The translations under genes were made by a program, and so were the position numbers. A stretch of 64,000 nucleotides of DNA, taken from Rhyacophila brunnea. Lineage: Eukaryota > Arthropoda > Insecta > Trichoptera > Rhyacophilidae. Under the pieces are notes generated by a model. The model saw only the letters and a program-made list of their open reading frames with translations, was not told the origin of the DNA and made no database searches. This document shows, one piece after another, positions 1-9,930 of this stretch; position 1 is the first letter of the stretch, and each line of letters begins with the position of its first letter. Location: the NCBI GenBank assembly GCA_022495005.1, contig JAGYXB010000160.1, positions 434,001-498,000 on the forward strand, read 5' to 3'.

Positions 1-110
1 TTCTTGTCCGCTCGGTAAATTATTTTCTGTTTCTTAGGTATTATGTTTGATTCTTGAAATAAATTCGATTCATCAGCGAAATCAATATTTAGATTTTTTA
101 ATTTTCATTC

Positions 111-205
111 AAATTGTAGTGGAGAAATACAGGATGTGAACCACATCCTCTGGGAATGTCTTAATATGTGTACCGAAAGAGAAGAACTATTGAAGAACGA
201 TTATA
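111..205 (+). pseudogene. R1-clade retrotransposon fragment: C-terminal zinc knuckle
   Basis: One frame reads CSGEIQDVNHILWEC followed by LNMCTEREELLKN. This closely parallels the C-terminal CCHC knuckle of the R1-like element at 44.3-47.6 kb, which reads CPCGGEIQDANHILWEC. In that family the knuckle follows the reverse transcriptase and binds nucleic acid. Only about 30 codons survive. The fragment is cut off on the right by a SINE tail near 205. It is a dead remnant on the opposite strand to the larger copy. Confidence 0.75.
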
Positions 206-294
206 TAAATATATTTTGACCTCATCGGGAATCGAACCCAGAACTTCGGGATGGAAGGCCATCGCCTTACGTACTGCACCACGAGAGCCACCAT
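205..294 (-). mobile_element. tRNA-derived SINE (family C), truncated
   Basis: On the - strand it begins GGTGGCTCTCGTGGTGCAGT, an A-box-like tRNA head, and carries the B-box-like GGTTCGATTCC before GATGAGGTCAAAATAT. The same head and tail occur at 10240-10405 (+) and 28735-28800 (-), so this is a dispersed SINE and not a tRNA gene. Only the head and the start of the tail are present. Confidence 0.7.
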
Positions 295-401
295 TAATTA
301 TTAATTGTATTAAAACCAGAAAAAGACTCTTTGTAAAGGAAAATTTAACGGCTTGATTCTCTTAATTTTGATTTGAATCGCAGATCATTAGTATCCTCGG
401 T

Positions 402-950
402 GTGCGCCGTGTCCGGAAACTTGTCGTATGCAGTTCGCTGTAAAACACTTCACCATGAAATGTTGTATCGGAATAAATATGGCCGTATATTAAAGACCGT
501 ACAACCTCTTTGGGTCGTAAAGTACTGACATGAAATTCATGTCTAAATAAAACACGGTTCTTGTCGGTTTACACTAATTTACAGGAAGCCAGCAGCAAAC
601 AATTTTTGAAAATAGCCGATGTACTGGATTTTTTATTTAGTTGGGTTAGGATAGGTTTTCATTTTTGAATTCATGAATTTTGTCAAAATAGGCTATGCAA
701 ATTGGTGCGGTTCCCGCCTTGCTTCCTGTAAATCGACTTGTACCTAAAACACTTACAAAATGCGTAATAAAAACTACCGAAATACAAAAGAAATGTAGAA
801 AATATGTATGTAGTTAAATTAGAAAAACAGAACAACGCGTATTTTTTTCATCTCAGTGATAAAGAGATGATCGTATAGTATACATACGGTCATATCTTTC
901 CGATAAAAGCTGCCACGGTGAAATGTTTTACGTACAATTTGCATGTAACT
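402..950. mobile_element. Foldback repeat family U, copy 1
   Basis: The left end reads GTGTCCGGAAACTTGT and then a TTCACC(A/G)TG / TATCGGAA / GGCCGTATA series. The right end carries the same series inverted (ACGGTCATATCTTTCCGATA, CACGGTGAAATG). The centre holds GAAAATAGCCGATGTACTGG next to a short GGGTTAGGATAGG tract. Further copies lie at 13088-14826 (interrupted), 33745-34172, 48397-48785 and in decayed form near 58.8-59.0 kb. No coding capacity is seen, and I could not fix the target-site duplication. Confidence 0.65.
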
Positions 951-1508
951 GGTGTGGGTTGGTGTGTGCTAGAAATCGTTCATAATACTTATTCATACAA
1001 CACATTTTCGCCTGTCATTTTTGTTTAATTTCGACATATTATAATAAATTAATATAATAATATTAGGTTTGTTCCGTGGGTCAACGTGATAACCTCCGCC
1101 AGAGGGTCAGATAGGAGTGAGGTCGCTTCCGATTGGTCCACGGTTTAACAACAAACAATAATTAATTCTAAATACTCTTCTAGCATGTATAGAAAATTTT
1201 CATGTATTGATCATATTATTGAATATAAATAATTTGGAAACACCTCAGATATACATATAGGTACGTACTAGAAAAAATCACATTTCAAAAAAATACGTTG
1301 AATATTTGAACACGTATATTCACAGGTATCACGCCAATATGAAGACGTACTAGTTAAAATTATCGTAACCTACTCTCGGCCTCCTACTTGCCCGTAGCTT
1401 AATTGGCTAAAGCAGTACTTCTCAAACTGGGGGGCGCGGCCCCCTAGGGATCCCTGGAGCTCCTGCTAGGGAGCCGCGAAATATTTCAGAATTTGAAAAA
1501 AAACTTAT
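951..1508. other. Intergenic stretch with two repeat ends
   Basis: No gene is seen. At about 1390-1412 there is a fragment resembling the SINE family B head (CCCGTAGCTTAATTGGCTAA). It runs directly into CAGTACTTCTCAAACTGGGG, a typical hAT-like terminal sequence with a G/C-rich subterminal part up to about 1480. Its partner end was not found. Confidence 0.5.
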
Positions 1509-1516
1509 ATAATAAT

Positions 1517-1746
1517 CAACGTTCCCTCTAATGTTTCTATTGTGTGTGCGCACTAAGCCTTCGCCTTCCGAGAAATGAGTCAAAGAATTGTGCATGAGAT
1601 GATTTCGTGCATTCGATCAAAAGTAAAATCTGGCAAAGGAAACTTTCTTTTACAACATTTTTGTGTGATGACTGTGCGGGGGATGAAAACATATGTGCGG
1701 ACACATTTTTTGAGGTGTGCACGCGCACACTTTACAGGGAACATTG
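1517..1746. mobile_element. hAT-type MITE with perfect 8-bp target duplication
   Basis: The left end is CAACGTTCCCTCTAA and the right end, read inverted, is CAATGTTCCCTGTAA. The flanks are the identical octamer ATAATAAT at 1509-1516 and 1747-1754, the 8-bp target-site duplication expected of hAT transposons. The element is 230 bp with no transposase, so it would depend on an enzyme in trans. A second copy of the same family lies at 62698-63090 with its own duplication. Confidence 0.9.
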
Positions 1747-1754
1747 ATAATAAT

Positions 1755-2462
1755 ATAATGTAAGAATATCCATCAATCGCAAAAGCAGCACTGTTCATCA
1801 TAATAATTCTTTTTGCGACGACATACCTATGCGGAACAGCATTTTCATCATTACCGGTAATATAAAATAAACACAGGTGGTGCCTTCAAACTGAGACTTT
1901 GGAGCAAACCCTGCGAATTGTGTAGGCTGTAGTAGCTGTAATATTTTTTTGTATATTTTTTTTATTATTTTTGCTTTACAAGCAAGTAAATGAAATTTTC
2001 CATTATTTTTAATAAAAATGTACCTACATAATATAATAATAATTAATGTTAAATAAAGTACTGTCGGTCACAAAAAGATGACGATACTACCTACACGGTA
2101 TTCAGAAATCAATACATGCATGGTCTTTCATTAATTTGTGCATTTCCTTTAGTAGGTCACTTAGCATAGTGATCAATCAGCTTGATTAAACAAAGTGTTG
2201 TGCAAACATCTGCTCAAACCTTGTGACGTAGATAGGTGTATCTCGAGACTTTCAAAATACTTCCCTTCACTGGAAGCATCATATAAACCTACTGTACCCT
2301 ATTAATTTTAACAAAGACATTTTTAAGAGGTTTTTATTAATTGTTCGATACTTCTATATTATCAAGGTCGGTTCTAGTATGTTGCTTCACAGTATGAATT
2401 AAAAATCTTCATTATTTATGCGTTTCTTTATTGGCATTATAAAAAAACTATATATGCCTACC
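1755..2462. other. AT-rich intergenic DNA, nothing recognised
   Basis: No gene or clear repeat end is seen. Short TAA-rich runs occur. Confidence 0.4.
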
Positions 2463-2950
2463 AGTGGCGAAAGGTGAAGGTAGGCTCTTAAGATCCAACG
2501 TAAATATACACACTAAACTTTGTCAATCAAACTTATTTATTTTCATTAAACTAAGATTATAACGTGTAGATAGTGTTTGTTAGTTTTTTAAAATTCAAAT
2601 AAACCCTGCGAAAACCAAGCCATACTTAATAGATAATAGTCAAAAAATACTCGTCTATCTATAAAATATCTAAAATTATGCAATTAAATCATACATAACT
2701 TTGGATATTTTATAGGTAGAATAATATTTTTTTATGTATTATCGTTTGATTTAGGCAGGGCTTAATGAAGGGCCAACAATATGTGTAATATGTATTCTTA
2801 ATCCAACGAAAACAAATAAATATGAATGAAAAGTGTGCACAATTTTGTCGTATCGCCTAAAATATACCAAAACTATTATGGTTTAGTTTAGGCAGGGTTT
2901 AATTTATTTTTAAAAACTCACCAACACCATCTGTAAATTGTAGTCTTAAT
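2463..2950. mobile_element. Foldback MITE family P, copy 1 (right end lost)
   Basis: It starts CAGTGGCGAAAGGTGAAGG and shows the family's internal signposts: AAACCCTGCGAAAACCAAGC, CTATCTATAAAATATCTAAA, GGCAGGGCTTAATG and the inverted CCAACACCATCTGTAAATTG. The right terminus stops short at about 2950, without the final CTTCGCCACTG. Other copies are at 11963-12651, 23284-23836, 39021-39607 and 52242-53035. Confidence 0.75.
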
Positions 2951-3554
2951 CTTCTTCTTATATCTTAATATTCTTCGCTACTGATAAGTAGATACATACC
3001 TTATCAAGTTGATTTTCATGTCTTTTCACTGGCTAATTATTCAAAATGTAAGCTCTTAGATTCAATTCATGGTGATTGACTAACAATCAATTAACTAATT
3101 AACAGTTAAAATGTCAACGCACAAAAATAATAGCTGCAATTATTCTTTTAGCAATACTGTTTCATAAATAAGTACTGCATCTCCTATGATGCCGCTTAAT
3201 TTTGAATACTTTTTCAATATAATTATAATAGTGGTACTAAATAACTGTATTATAAACACTTTGTTTTAAATTACTCCTCAGACTTCTATGATTTCATTGC
3301 ATTTAGGTACCTAGTTGAAATTAAAAATGACGTTTAATTTATCGTTTCGTTTATTTTATTATTACGACTCACTTAGGGGTCGAGGCCTCCAAGACTCAGA
3401 GGCCGGATGGGCCCAATTTGTTTAATCACCCTGAAATCGGGCCTGGATATCATTGAACCAGATAACAGAGTAGTATATTATGTAGTAATATTACTTAGAT
3501 TCGATATCACTAAAAAAGACTTCAAGGTCTGGTAAAGGTGTTTGGACCCAGAAT
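2951..3554. other. AT-rich intergenic DNA, nothing recognised
   Basis: No gene is seen. A short GC-richer patch at 3370-3440 (GGGGTCGAGGCCTCC) resembles a repeat fragment, but I could not assign it. Confidence 0.35.
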
Positions 3555-3668
3555 ATTGACCTAATAGGTTGAGCCAGTAACTAACACTCTATTCTCGTAA
3601 CAATAAAAATTTGTTAATACAACATCCACTCTGTGGAGGTCTATAATATGATCCTTACAGGATCTAAC
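3555..3668 (+). mobile_element. SINE family A, tail fragment
   Basis: It carries the family tail signposts in order: TTGACCTAATAGGTTGAGCC, the AAATTTGTTAATACAACATC stretch, CTCTGTGGAGGTC and ATGATCCTTACAGGATC. The tRNA-like head is missing, so this is a truncated, decayed copy. Confidence 0.6.
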
Positions 3669-3888
3669 ATTGTGATGTGTTTAATAAAGCGCCGGGGAGA
3701 CGCTCATGGTTTGCCACAAGCTTACCTGCGCAAACCGATTTGTATCGGGAAGCTCGTGTGTATGGACGTGAAAACTGTAGCTCGCGCAAACCGAAAAGCG
3801 CTCTAAAAGTGCACAAATAAACGAAGTACAGTGGAATAATTTAATATTGAACATGCGCAGGTGCGGTTTCTTTTAGTACGCAGCAGTA

Positions 3889-4450
3889 AAGGCCGGTTCG
3901 GATTAGTCGAGTAATTTAGTAAAATCATTTAGTCGAGTCAATCTATTGTGTTCTATTATTTCGCTCGAGTAGCGACCCCCACTACCTCTCACTAAATACT
4001 AAACAAGCCACAAGGCAAGTCTGAACACGTTATCAAGTTCATTAGTTGTCGTAAAATTTCTTCCTCCAATTCTTCTAATATAGCCATCGTAAACGAAGTT
4101 ATTAACTTATTAATTTTTTCAGTATACATCATTTAAAAACACTTCGAATCAGGTTCATCACGCAGGTTTGAACCTGCTGGGTGTCGTACTTTTATGAAAA
4201 AAATACATTTTCTATTGGTTATAAATATTTCTCAGAAGTGTTTTTAAATTATGTATGTTACATTCTTAAATCTTGTGAATTATTCGTTGAATAACAAAAA
4301 TAGTTAATTATTTATTTTTGCTTTGTTACGCTGTGCTCTGTTCATTTTGACACGTCACTCACTAATGTACTGTGTTCGGACACTTTTCAGTTACTAAATA
4401 ATTTAGTGGTAACTAAATCACTCGTTACTCGACTAATCCAAACCGGCCTT
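3889..4450. mobile_element. TA-flanked MITE (Tc1/mariner-like) with 26-bp TIRs
   Basis: The left terminus AAGGCCGGTTCGGATTAGTC and the inverted right terminus AAGGCCGGTTTGGATTAGTC match at 25 of 26 positions when extended to GAGTAA. TA dinucleotides flank both ends (3887-3888 and 4451-4452). The element is 562 bp, about 180 bp of which is a later SINE B insertion. The TA duplication fits the Tc1/mariner superfamily. No transposase is present. Confidence 0.85.
4130..4315 (+). mobile_element. SINE family B fragment inside the TA-flanked MITE
   Basis: It contains the B-box-like CAGGTTTGAACCTGC, then TTTTCTATTGGTTATAAAT, CAGAAGTGTTTTTAAATTAT and the terminal ATTATTCGTTGAATAA, the order seen in other family B copies. 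It lies wholly inside 3889-4450 and is therefore younger than that MITE. Confidence 0.65.
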
Positions 4451-4830
4451 TATAAAGAGCAAAGGTGATTTTTATCACGGTGACTATTTATATTCTCGAC
4501 TGCACTTATATTAAGCATATTGTATCGCTTTTTCTTGCTCGGCGTCGTTTCGACTGTCTCGTTATCAAAACTATCAAATTAATAATATCTCACGCTAATG
4601 TAGTATGTTTCTAGTTTGTATCAATTTATTTTAATCCTGCTTGGAAGATTACCCGTTTTGTTCAAAATAGGGAAGACATAATCACAGCATGCCTGTATAA
4701 GTTGTATGCAGGTAGCTTACGTCAGTGTTATTCAACCTTTTAACACCCACGGTCCGGTTAACATAGGATAAATATTTCGCGGAGCGGTATTAGCTAGAAA
4801 TAATAACCATTATAGAGAGAATTTTATGGT

Positions 4831-5052
4831 ACAGTTCGGTTATGAGGAATACAGCGGAAAACACATTTTGAAAATAGCCGATATACTGAATTATCTGTAA
4901 GGTTAACCTAGCCAAACCTAACCTAACCTAACCTAATCTAACCTAACCCAACCTAACCTAACCTAAACTAACCCAAACTAACAAATAATCCAGTATATCG
5001 GGTATTTTCAAAGTGTGTTTTCCGCTGTATTCCTCATAACCGAACCGTACCA
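4831..5052. repeat. Palindrome with a (CCTAA)n loop
   Basis: The left arm (GGTACAGTTCGGTTATGAGG, then GAATACAGCGGAAAACACA and ATTTTGAAAATAGCCGATAT) is repeated inverted on the right up to CGAACCGTACC. The arms are about 70 bp and nearly identical. The loop at about 4908-4980 is an imperfect (CCTAA)n array, the complement of the insect telomere unit TTAGG. The arm motif GAAAATAGCCGATATACTG also flanks short TTAGG-like tracts in family U. Confidence 0.8.
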
Positions 5053-5100
5053 ATTTTATTTATTAAATCTTATATTTTAAAAATACAACTTGTCGTTAGT

Positions 5101-5247
5101 GCCACATCTGCTGTTGCGTTTTTGTAAGCAAATTTAATATGGGTGGTTGCAGCATTGTTTCTGAAAGACGAAGCGCTGCATTAACATCCATTCGATTTCT
5201 CTGTTTAGTTTTTATTACTGACATAACTGAGAAAGTCTTCACACAAA
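5101..5247 (-). pseudogene. hAT transposase C-terminal (dimerisation) remnant
   Basis: On the - strand one frame reads YLCEDFLS. A second frame, offset by a frameshift, continues MSVIKTKQRNRMDVNAAL then RLSETMLQPP, and ends at a stop. The order YLCE..F/S - IKTK(Y/Q)RNR - DV...LRL matches the C-terminal dimerisation region of hAT transposases. It lies within the hAT element at 4723-6366, whose relic it presumably is. The frameshift and missing N-terminal domains make it non-functional. Confidence 0.75.
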
Positions 5248-5587
5248 TAGGAAGTCGAAAAATTTCACAATAATCGCATCTTTATGATTCAGAGATGGAT
5301 ATTATTTATCAAGGGTTATTCAAAATTGAGACAATGATTGCTTTTTATACCTGAACACCAGAAGTTTGACATCAGAAGATAGCTCGATCAGCTTTTTCTT
5401 TCTCACGAGGACGTGTGATTTAATATCTTCCAAAAAGTGATTATTAATCCAGAGTTAGAGGTCTGCCTTTGTGTAGATCTTAATTTTCAGAGAAATGTTT
5501 ATTAAAGTTTTCAGCTAACGCTTTCAAATGTTGGCTAATGATGTTAAGTATTAATTATTCTCTATAACTCCTTAGTTAGAAGCAGAA

Positions 5588-6226
5588 TTGAGAGTGAGTC
5601 TATCGTTAAAGTACGGCCTTATGGTGGAGAGAGTACAAAAGAAATTTTTGAGACTCCTTTACTTTCGGCTGCATGGATATTATCCGTGGCTCTATCCGAC
5701 TGACTTTCTCTTAGGTATGCTTACATACTGTAGCTTAAAATTTAGAAGGGATCTTTATTTAGCTACATATGTTTTCAGACGTATACGCGACGTAAATGTG
5801 AACTCTGCCATTCTTGGTGGTGTTGGCTTGTGTGTCTATGATAATTACCTTAGGAATCGAGGGCATCCGTTGTTTGTTCTCCCAAGGTGCAGAACTAACC
5901 TGCTATTAGTAATGCCAATTGAGAGGTCAATAACCATGTTTAATAAAATCGCTTCGGATATTGGTATAGGGTGAATTTAGGTGGACGTTGTTTTATGAGT
6001 TTTTAAGATAGGGTCTATCAAAGTTCACTCTGTGTGCTTCCATCTACTTTTATTTTTGTTATTTTATTTCTTATTTTATTACTAATTGTATTATTATCAC
6101 ATTTCTCTGTATTTTTATTTTAAAAATTGTTAACACTTATTTTATATGTCGTGAACGCTTTAAATTGATAATTTGTTATGTTTATTATATGTAAAATAAA
6201 TAAATTTGATTTGATTTGATTTGAAA
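5588..6226 (+). pseudogene. Jockey-like non-LTR retrotransposon, 3' end
   Basis: A 128-codon frame at 5588-5974 includes [28 protein letters not shown] and RNRGHPLFVLPRCRTNLL. This resembles the region after the reverse transcriptase in jockey-like elements. After the stop there is an A/T-rich 3' untranslated part ending in AAATAAATAAATTTGATTTG repeats. It is heavily 5'-truncated, typical of LINE insertion. Relatives are at 27638-28030 (-), 31359-31935 (+) and 41920-42740 (-). Confidence 0.75.
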
Positions 6227-6374
6227 TATGACTTTCTGGTATATAGCAACATTCGAAAGTTCTCCCAGCATTTCGTCTAGTGCGGATATATAGTCAGTTG
6301 ATAGCGTGATGAAAGCTTTCGTGGACCGGTAATAAATGCTTGCGGACCACCGGTTGAAGAACACTGGCTTACAT

Positions 6375-6763
6375 AATATTCATACATCTGCTTCACCTTG
6401 TATGTTATTCTTAGAGAATACCTTAGGAAATCGAGGGAACTTTGCAAAATGTGCAATCCGATTCATTATGAAGATACGTTTGGAGAATAGCCAATACACT
6501 TAATAATGTATCTGTTGTATCTAGGTATACGGTATGAATTTAGTCTTTACTCTACTTTATAATAATATGTCTATAACGGTGATTTCAAACCTTTTTTGTT
6601 CGGTAAAATCTTTGAAGCATTTTGTAAAATCTCAGGATCGCCCTTAGTACTTGGTTGTTTATTACAAATTAAGCGCACAAAGAATTAATTCATATATTGA
6701 CAACTTTCCTCCCTTAAACAAATCGAAAATACCACTTTTACACAGTTAGTACAAACTAACTGG
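6375..6763. other. AT-rich intergenic DNA, nothing recognised
   Basis: No gene or repeat end could be supported here. Confidence 0.4.
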
Positions 6764-8777
6764 GTCATGGCCCCCACAAGGGGGGGCTGACAGGGCTATA
6801 GCCTGGGGGCCCGGGCTCATGGGGGGCCCAGCGTGGCGAGTCGACCAAATAAGTGAGATAACCACACATCACAAATTAGCTCTACGTAATAGTAAAAAAA
6901 TTCGCCTGCAGTGCTATTTTCCTTTAATGTTATATTTAAAAATGTGTTGTTGTCCGATGTAATTTTTAATTGCGTCATTTATGATAACTCCATAATTCAA
7001 GTGGATCTAAGTATTAAATAATTATAAGATAAAAAGAACTTTTTATATACGTTTTTAAATTTTCTGTTGAACCACATAAACTTGACTTGACTAGCTTAAA
7101 CGATCAAAAAAAAATGTACTTATATTATATTGATTTCCATAGGAACGCACTTATATATTAATAATTTAGTTGCTAGGACCCCAGACCCCTAGCAACCAAT
7201 AATGGTGTCGAAATAGCTTTTCATACAAAACAGAATTAACTGAAAATAAATTCAATTCTACTTGAAGATGGCTAAAAGTATTAAAAAAATTCATTGGCAT
7301 CGTGTTCTGGTGTATTCTAAAAGTTTCAAATGTCTAGCTAGTCGGAAAGTTAGTTAAAAATTGATTGCAAGATTTGTACCGGACAAATAAGAATACGAGC
7401 TAAGAAAAACGTTGTAAAAATACAAAGTTTTGTGTTCAAATTACCTCTCCTGTAAATTCCAATTTTGAATATTCATGACAGATAGAGTACGCATATTATT
7501 TTGGATTCGATTTAAATTTGATGTTCTTTTGTTTCACTTGTCAGAATTATTTTCATTTCGAGATGTGTATGCCTAGACACAGATATTTTAATATAGAGGA
7601 ATGTGTTTATTATTGTTTTGTTATATAAGAGTGATGTACATATTATACATATCAATAAAGTGACCTCGTGAAAAGCCGGGAACTATAGTTTTTAACGGTT
7701 AGTGGCATAGTGGCAAGTGGCAAGATGGCAAGTGGCAAGGGGGGGGCTGACAAAGCTCTAGTCTGGGGGCCCGAGCTTAGGAAGGCACCGGTGTGGCAGA
7801 TCGACCAGTTAAGTGAGATAAACACACATTACAAATTTGCTGTAACAGTAAAAAAAATCAACAAGTAGAAATTTATTTTATAATTTCCTGACTAATAAAA
7901 AAGACTATTTCGTCTATTCAATTCTAAACTATCCTAAGCGCCAATTTTTCGAAATATATTTTTTTACATCAATCGATTCTCTATGAAGTTTCCAACATGT
8001 CTGTATAAACCTAAATGCATAGGATTATATTGAATTTTGAAATTTGAAATTCGAAAATATTCCCCAAAATTAATTGTAATTTGAAACACAAAAAATGTTT
8101 TTTTAATATTTCGATATTACAGAACTAAAATCAAATTAAGCATAAGTTCATTATTCCTTATGTTCGCTTTCCTGAACATTTTATGGTTTGGCGTTTAGAA
8201 TAGTTAAGAATTGAATAGACGATTTATCGAAGATGGCGAAGTTCGGCATGTTACTTGGCCCTTACAAAAGGAATTCGCGATCAGGGGCCTTATGTTAGAA
8301 CTTGCGAGTTGTAGTCGCTTGGTCGACATGACGTCATACGACATCATTGTGACGTACTACCAGAGTGATAATAGCATTAGAGAAAATAACGCTACTAAAA
8401 TAGTGGCGTTATCCATTGTCCCCATACACAAATAGGTGTTTCAGCATAATAATATCTATGCGGCTTGCCTCGAGCGTGTATTGGCTGACGTTACAATTAC
8501 GTCATGTCGTCGGGTGACTTTATATCACTAGTTAGAACATAGGGCTGCAGTACTTCATTATATGATGCTGAATGCAGACAGTTCAAGCAGATTCATTTAA
8601 AAATACCAAACATTGCTACAAATACACGGAATACCCTTTATTTTACACGGAACCCTCAAATTCTGCAGAATACCATTTGGGAAACTATGGTAGAGCACTG
8701 CTCCTAGCCCCAGCGATAGGTTGAGGGTCCGCCAAATATTGTGGCCTGGGGGCCCGCTTCAAGATGTGGGACCATGG
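6764..8777. mobile_element. GC-poor body with G/C-rich ends: repeat family W, one or two copies
   Basis: At 6764 the sequence reads GGTCATGGCCCCCACAAGGG and then GCCTGGGGGCCCGGGC. At 8735-8777 it ends GGCCTGGGGGCCCGCTTC and GATGTGGGACCATGG, roughly the inverse of the start. A second start-like block lies at 7738-7850 (GGGGGGGCTGACAAAGC, CTGGGGGCCCGAGC). GTGAGATAA(C/A)CACACAT is shared by both blocks and by the copy at 37530-37885. X copy 1 (7022-7417) is inserted in the first part. No coding sequence or target duplication was identified. Confidence 0.55.
7022..7417 (+). mobile_element. Repeat family X, copy 1
   Basis: It runs from TTATAAGATAAAAAGAAC to GAAAAACGTTGTAA and contains TAGTTGCTAGGACCCCAGAC and ATTGCAAGATTTGTACCGG. 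Four copies are present (also 21217-21660, 29613-29995, 60999-61491). The copies at 21.2 and 61.0 kb split hAT sequences, so X is mobile. Termini look like a short inverted TTACAA, which I infer from comparing copies. Confidence 0.6.
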
Positions 8778-9120
8778 TTAGTAGTTTACATAGTTAATTT
8801 TCGCTGGGTACCATCATGCAAAGAAATCTTTTAATTTCTGATATTGAGATATGGGAATTCAATGAACTATGTTTTTATTCAACGCATAATTTAAAATTGT
8901 TATATTCTGTATCGAACATATTATGTAATTTGGAAATACCTCAGAAGCATGCATATTAGAAAAAAATGATGCTGGACAGGACGAAAACCTGCATATAATG
9001 GATTCCATGTGCATTACCGATATAGCCACCTGCATCCTTCGTAATTAATATAATTAGCTAAAAGACATGTAAATGAAGCGCTTCTCAAATTTCGTACCAG
9101 TGTACAAGTTGTGTTTTTCG
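8778..9120. other. AT-rich DNA, nothing recognised
   Basis: No gene or repeat terminus is seen. Confidence 0.35.
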
Positions 9121-9336
9121 ACCATGTCCGATCCCAATAAGATCATATGGGACACCAAAGAGTAAAGGTTTGTATTAAAATATTTTATTTTTACGAGAAA
9201 TGGATATCAGTCACTTGCTCAATCTATTAGTTCTATTATACTCTGTCTCATACACAAATTGAAAAACAATATGTGTACTTGCCACACCCAGGATTCGAAT
9301 CTGGGACCCACGACGTTATAGGCCGACGCTTTCTTA
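9121..9336 (-). mobile_element. SINE family A
   Basis: Read on the - strand, the tRNA-like head carries GGTCCCAGATTCGAATCC (B box), followed by the ACACATATTGTTTTTCAATT stretch. The tail ends GATCTTATTGGGATCGGACA then TGGT. Better copies (14423-14667, 59883-60104) show the A box GGCCGCGCGGATTAAGCG, pointing to a tRNA-Ser or tRNA-Leu ancestor. The A box is lost here. Confidence 0.75.
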
Positions 9337-9781
9337 CAAACACTTCAACTATTCATAATTTGTTGGTTATATTTTTATTGTGATCCTTGATTTAGTAGGT
9401 AGATGATAAAGTTTTTATCCACTTTTTTATATTAATTTGTTGTATGTATAAGTTAGAATAATAATTAATTGTATTCGTGTATAGTGCCTGAAGATGCCGA
9501 AAGGCGAAACCCGGGTCGCAAAAAACGACTTAAATGGAATAGTACAAAACTTAAATCCATTAGAATTTATTTTATTATTTTTAATTTAAAAGTTACATAT
9601 CAGTTACTCCAATCACTTTTTACTCTGCATTACGTACATAATATGTATCTGCACGATATAGCTTACTAGAAAATTATAATTTTGTTGTATTCAAGTAAGT
9701 ACTTTGCTAAGTTTGTGTATCACTGTTCTAATAGATAATTTGTACCCTACTAATCTGTTTATTATATCTGCTTTGGTATAG

Positions 9782-9930
9782 GTGACATTTCTGATGATGC
9801 CTCTGGAGATAGCCTGGGCGTGGACGGTGTGGTGGAGAGCTGGTGACGCCCTTTGCAGACTGATGGCTTTCCTGAGAATCTTCGGCCTTTACCTCTCCAG
9901 CTTCGTGCTCATCTGTATCAGCGTGGACAG
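9782..9930 (+). CDS. Receptor exon a: end of TM2, ECL1, TM3 to DR
   Basis: It is preceded by a TTTGGTATAG acceptor and followed by the donor GTAAAG. The frame reads [20 protein letters not shown], then [17 protein letters not shown] and [13 protein letters not shown]. The final Arg is split (AG|A) across the intron. The exon has the conserved TM3 cysteine and the first part of the DRY motif. It is much more GC-rich than the surrounding intron. It cannot be the first coding exon, since it starts inside TM2. Confidence 0.92.

Larger units (their letters stand above)
4723..6366. mobile_element. hAT transposon, non-autonomous, with nested insertions
   Basis: The terminal inverted repeats are CAGTGTTATTCAACC on the left and GGTTGAAGAACACTG on the right. 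The flanking octamers GCTTACGT (4715-4722) and GCTTACAT (6367-6374) match at 7 of 8 positions, as expected of an aged hAT duplication. Inside are a frameshifted remnant of the hAT transposase C-terminus on the - strand (5101-5247), a palindrome with a telomere-like loop (4831-5052) and the 3' end of a jockey-like retrotransposon (5588-6226, +). The last two look like later insertions. The element can no longer encode a transposase. Confidence 0.88.

Noticed and set aside
4908..4980. A true telomere or subtelomere end
   Set aside because: The CCTAA tract is short, imperfect and enclosed by a palindrome inside a hAT element, so it is interstitial.
5588..5974. 128-codon ORF as a host gene
   Set aside because: It is the C-terminus of a jockey-like element with three sibling copies in the window and a tail typical of LINEs.
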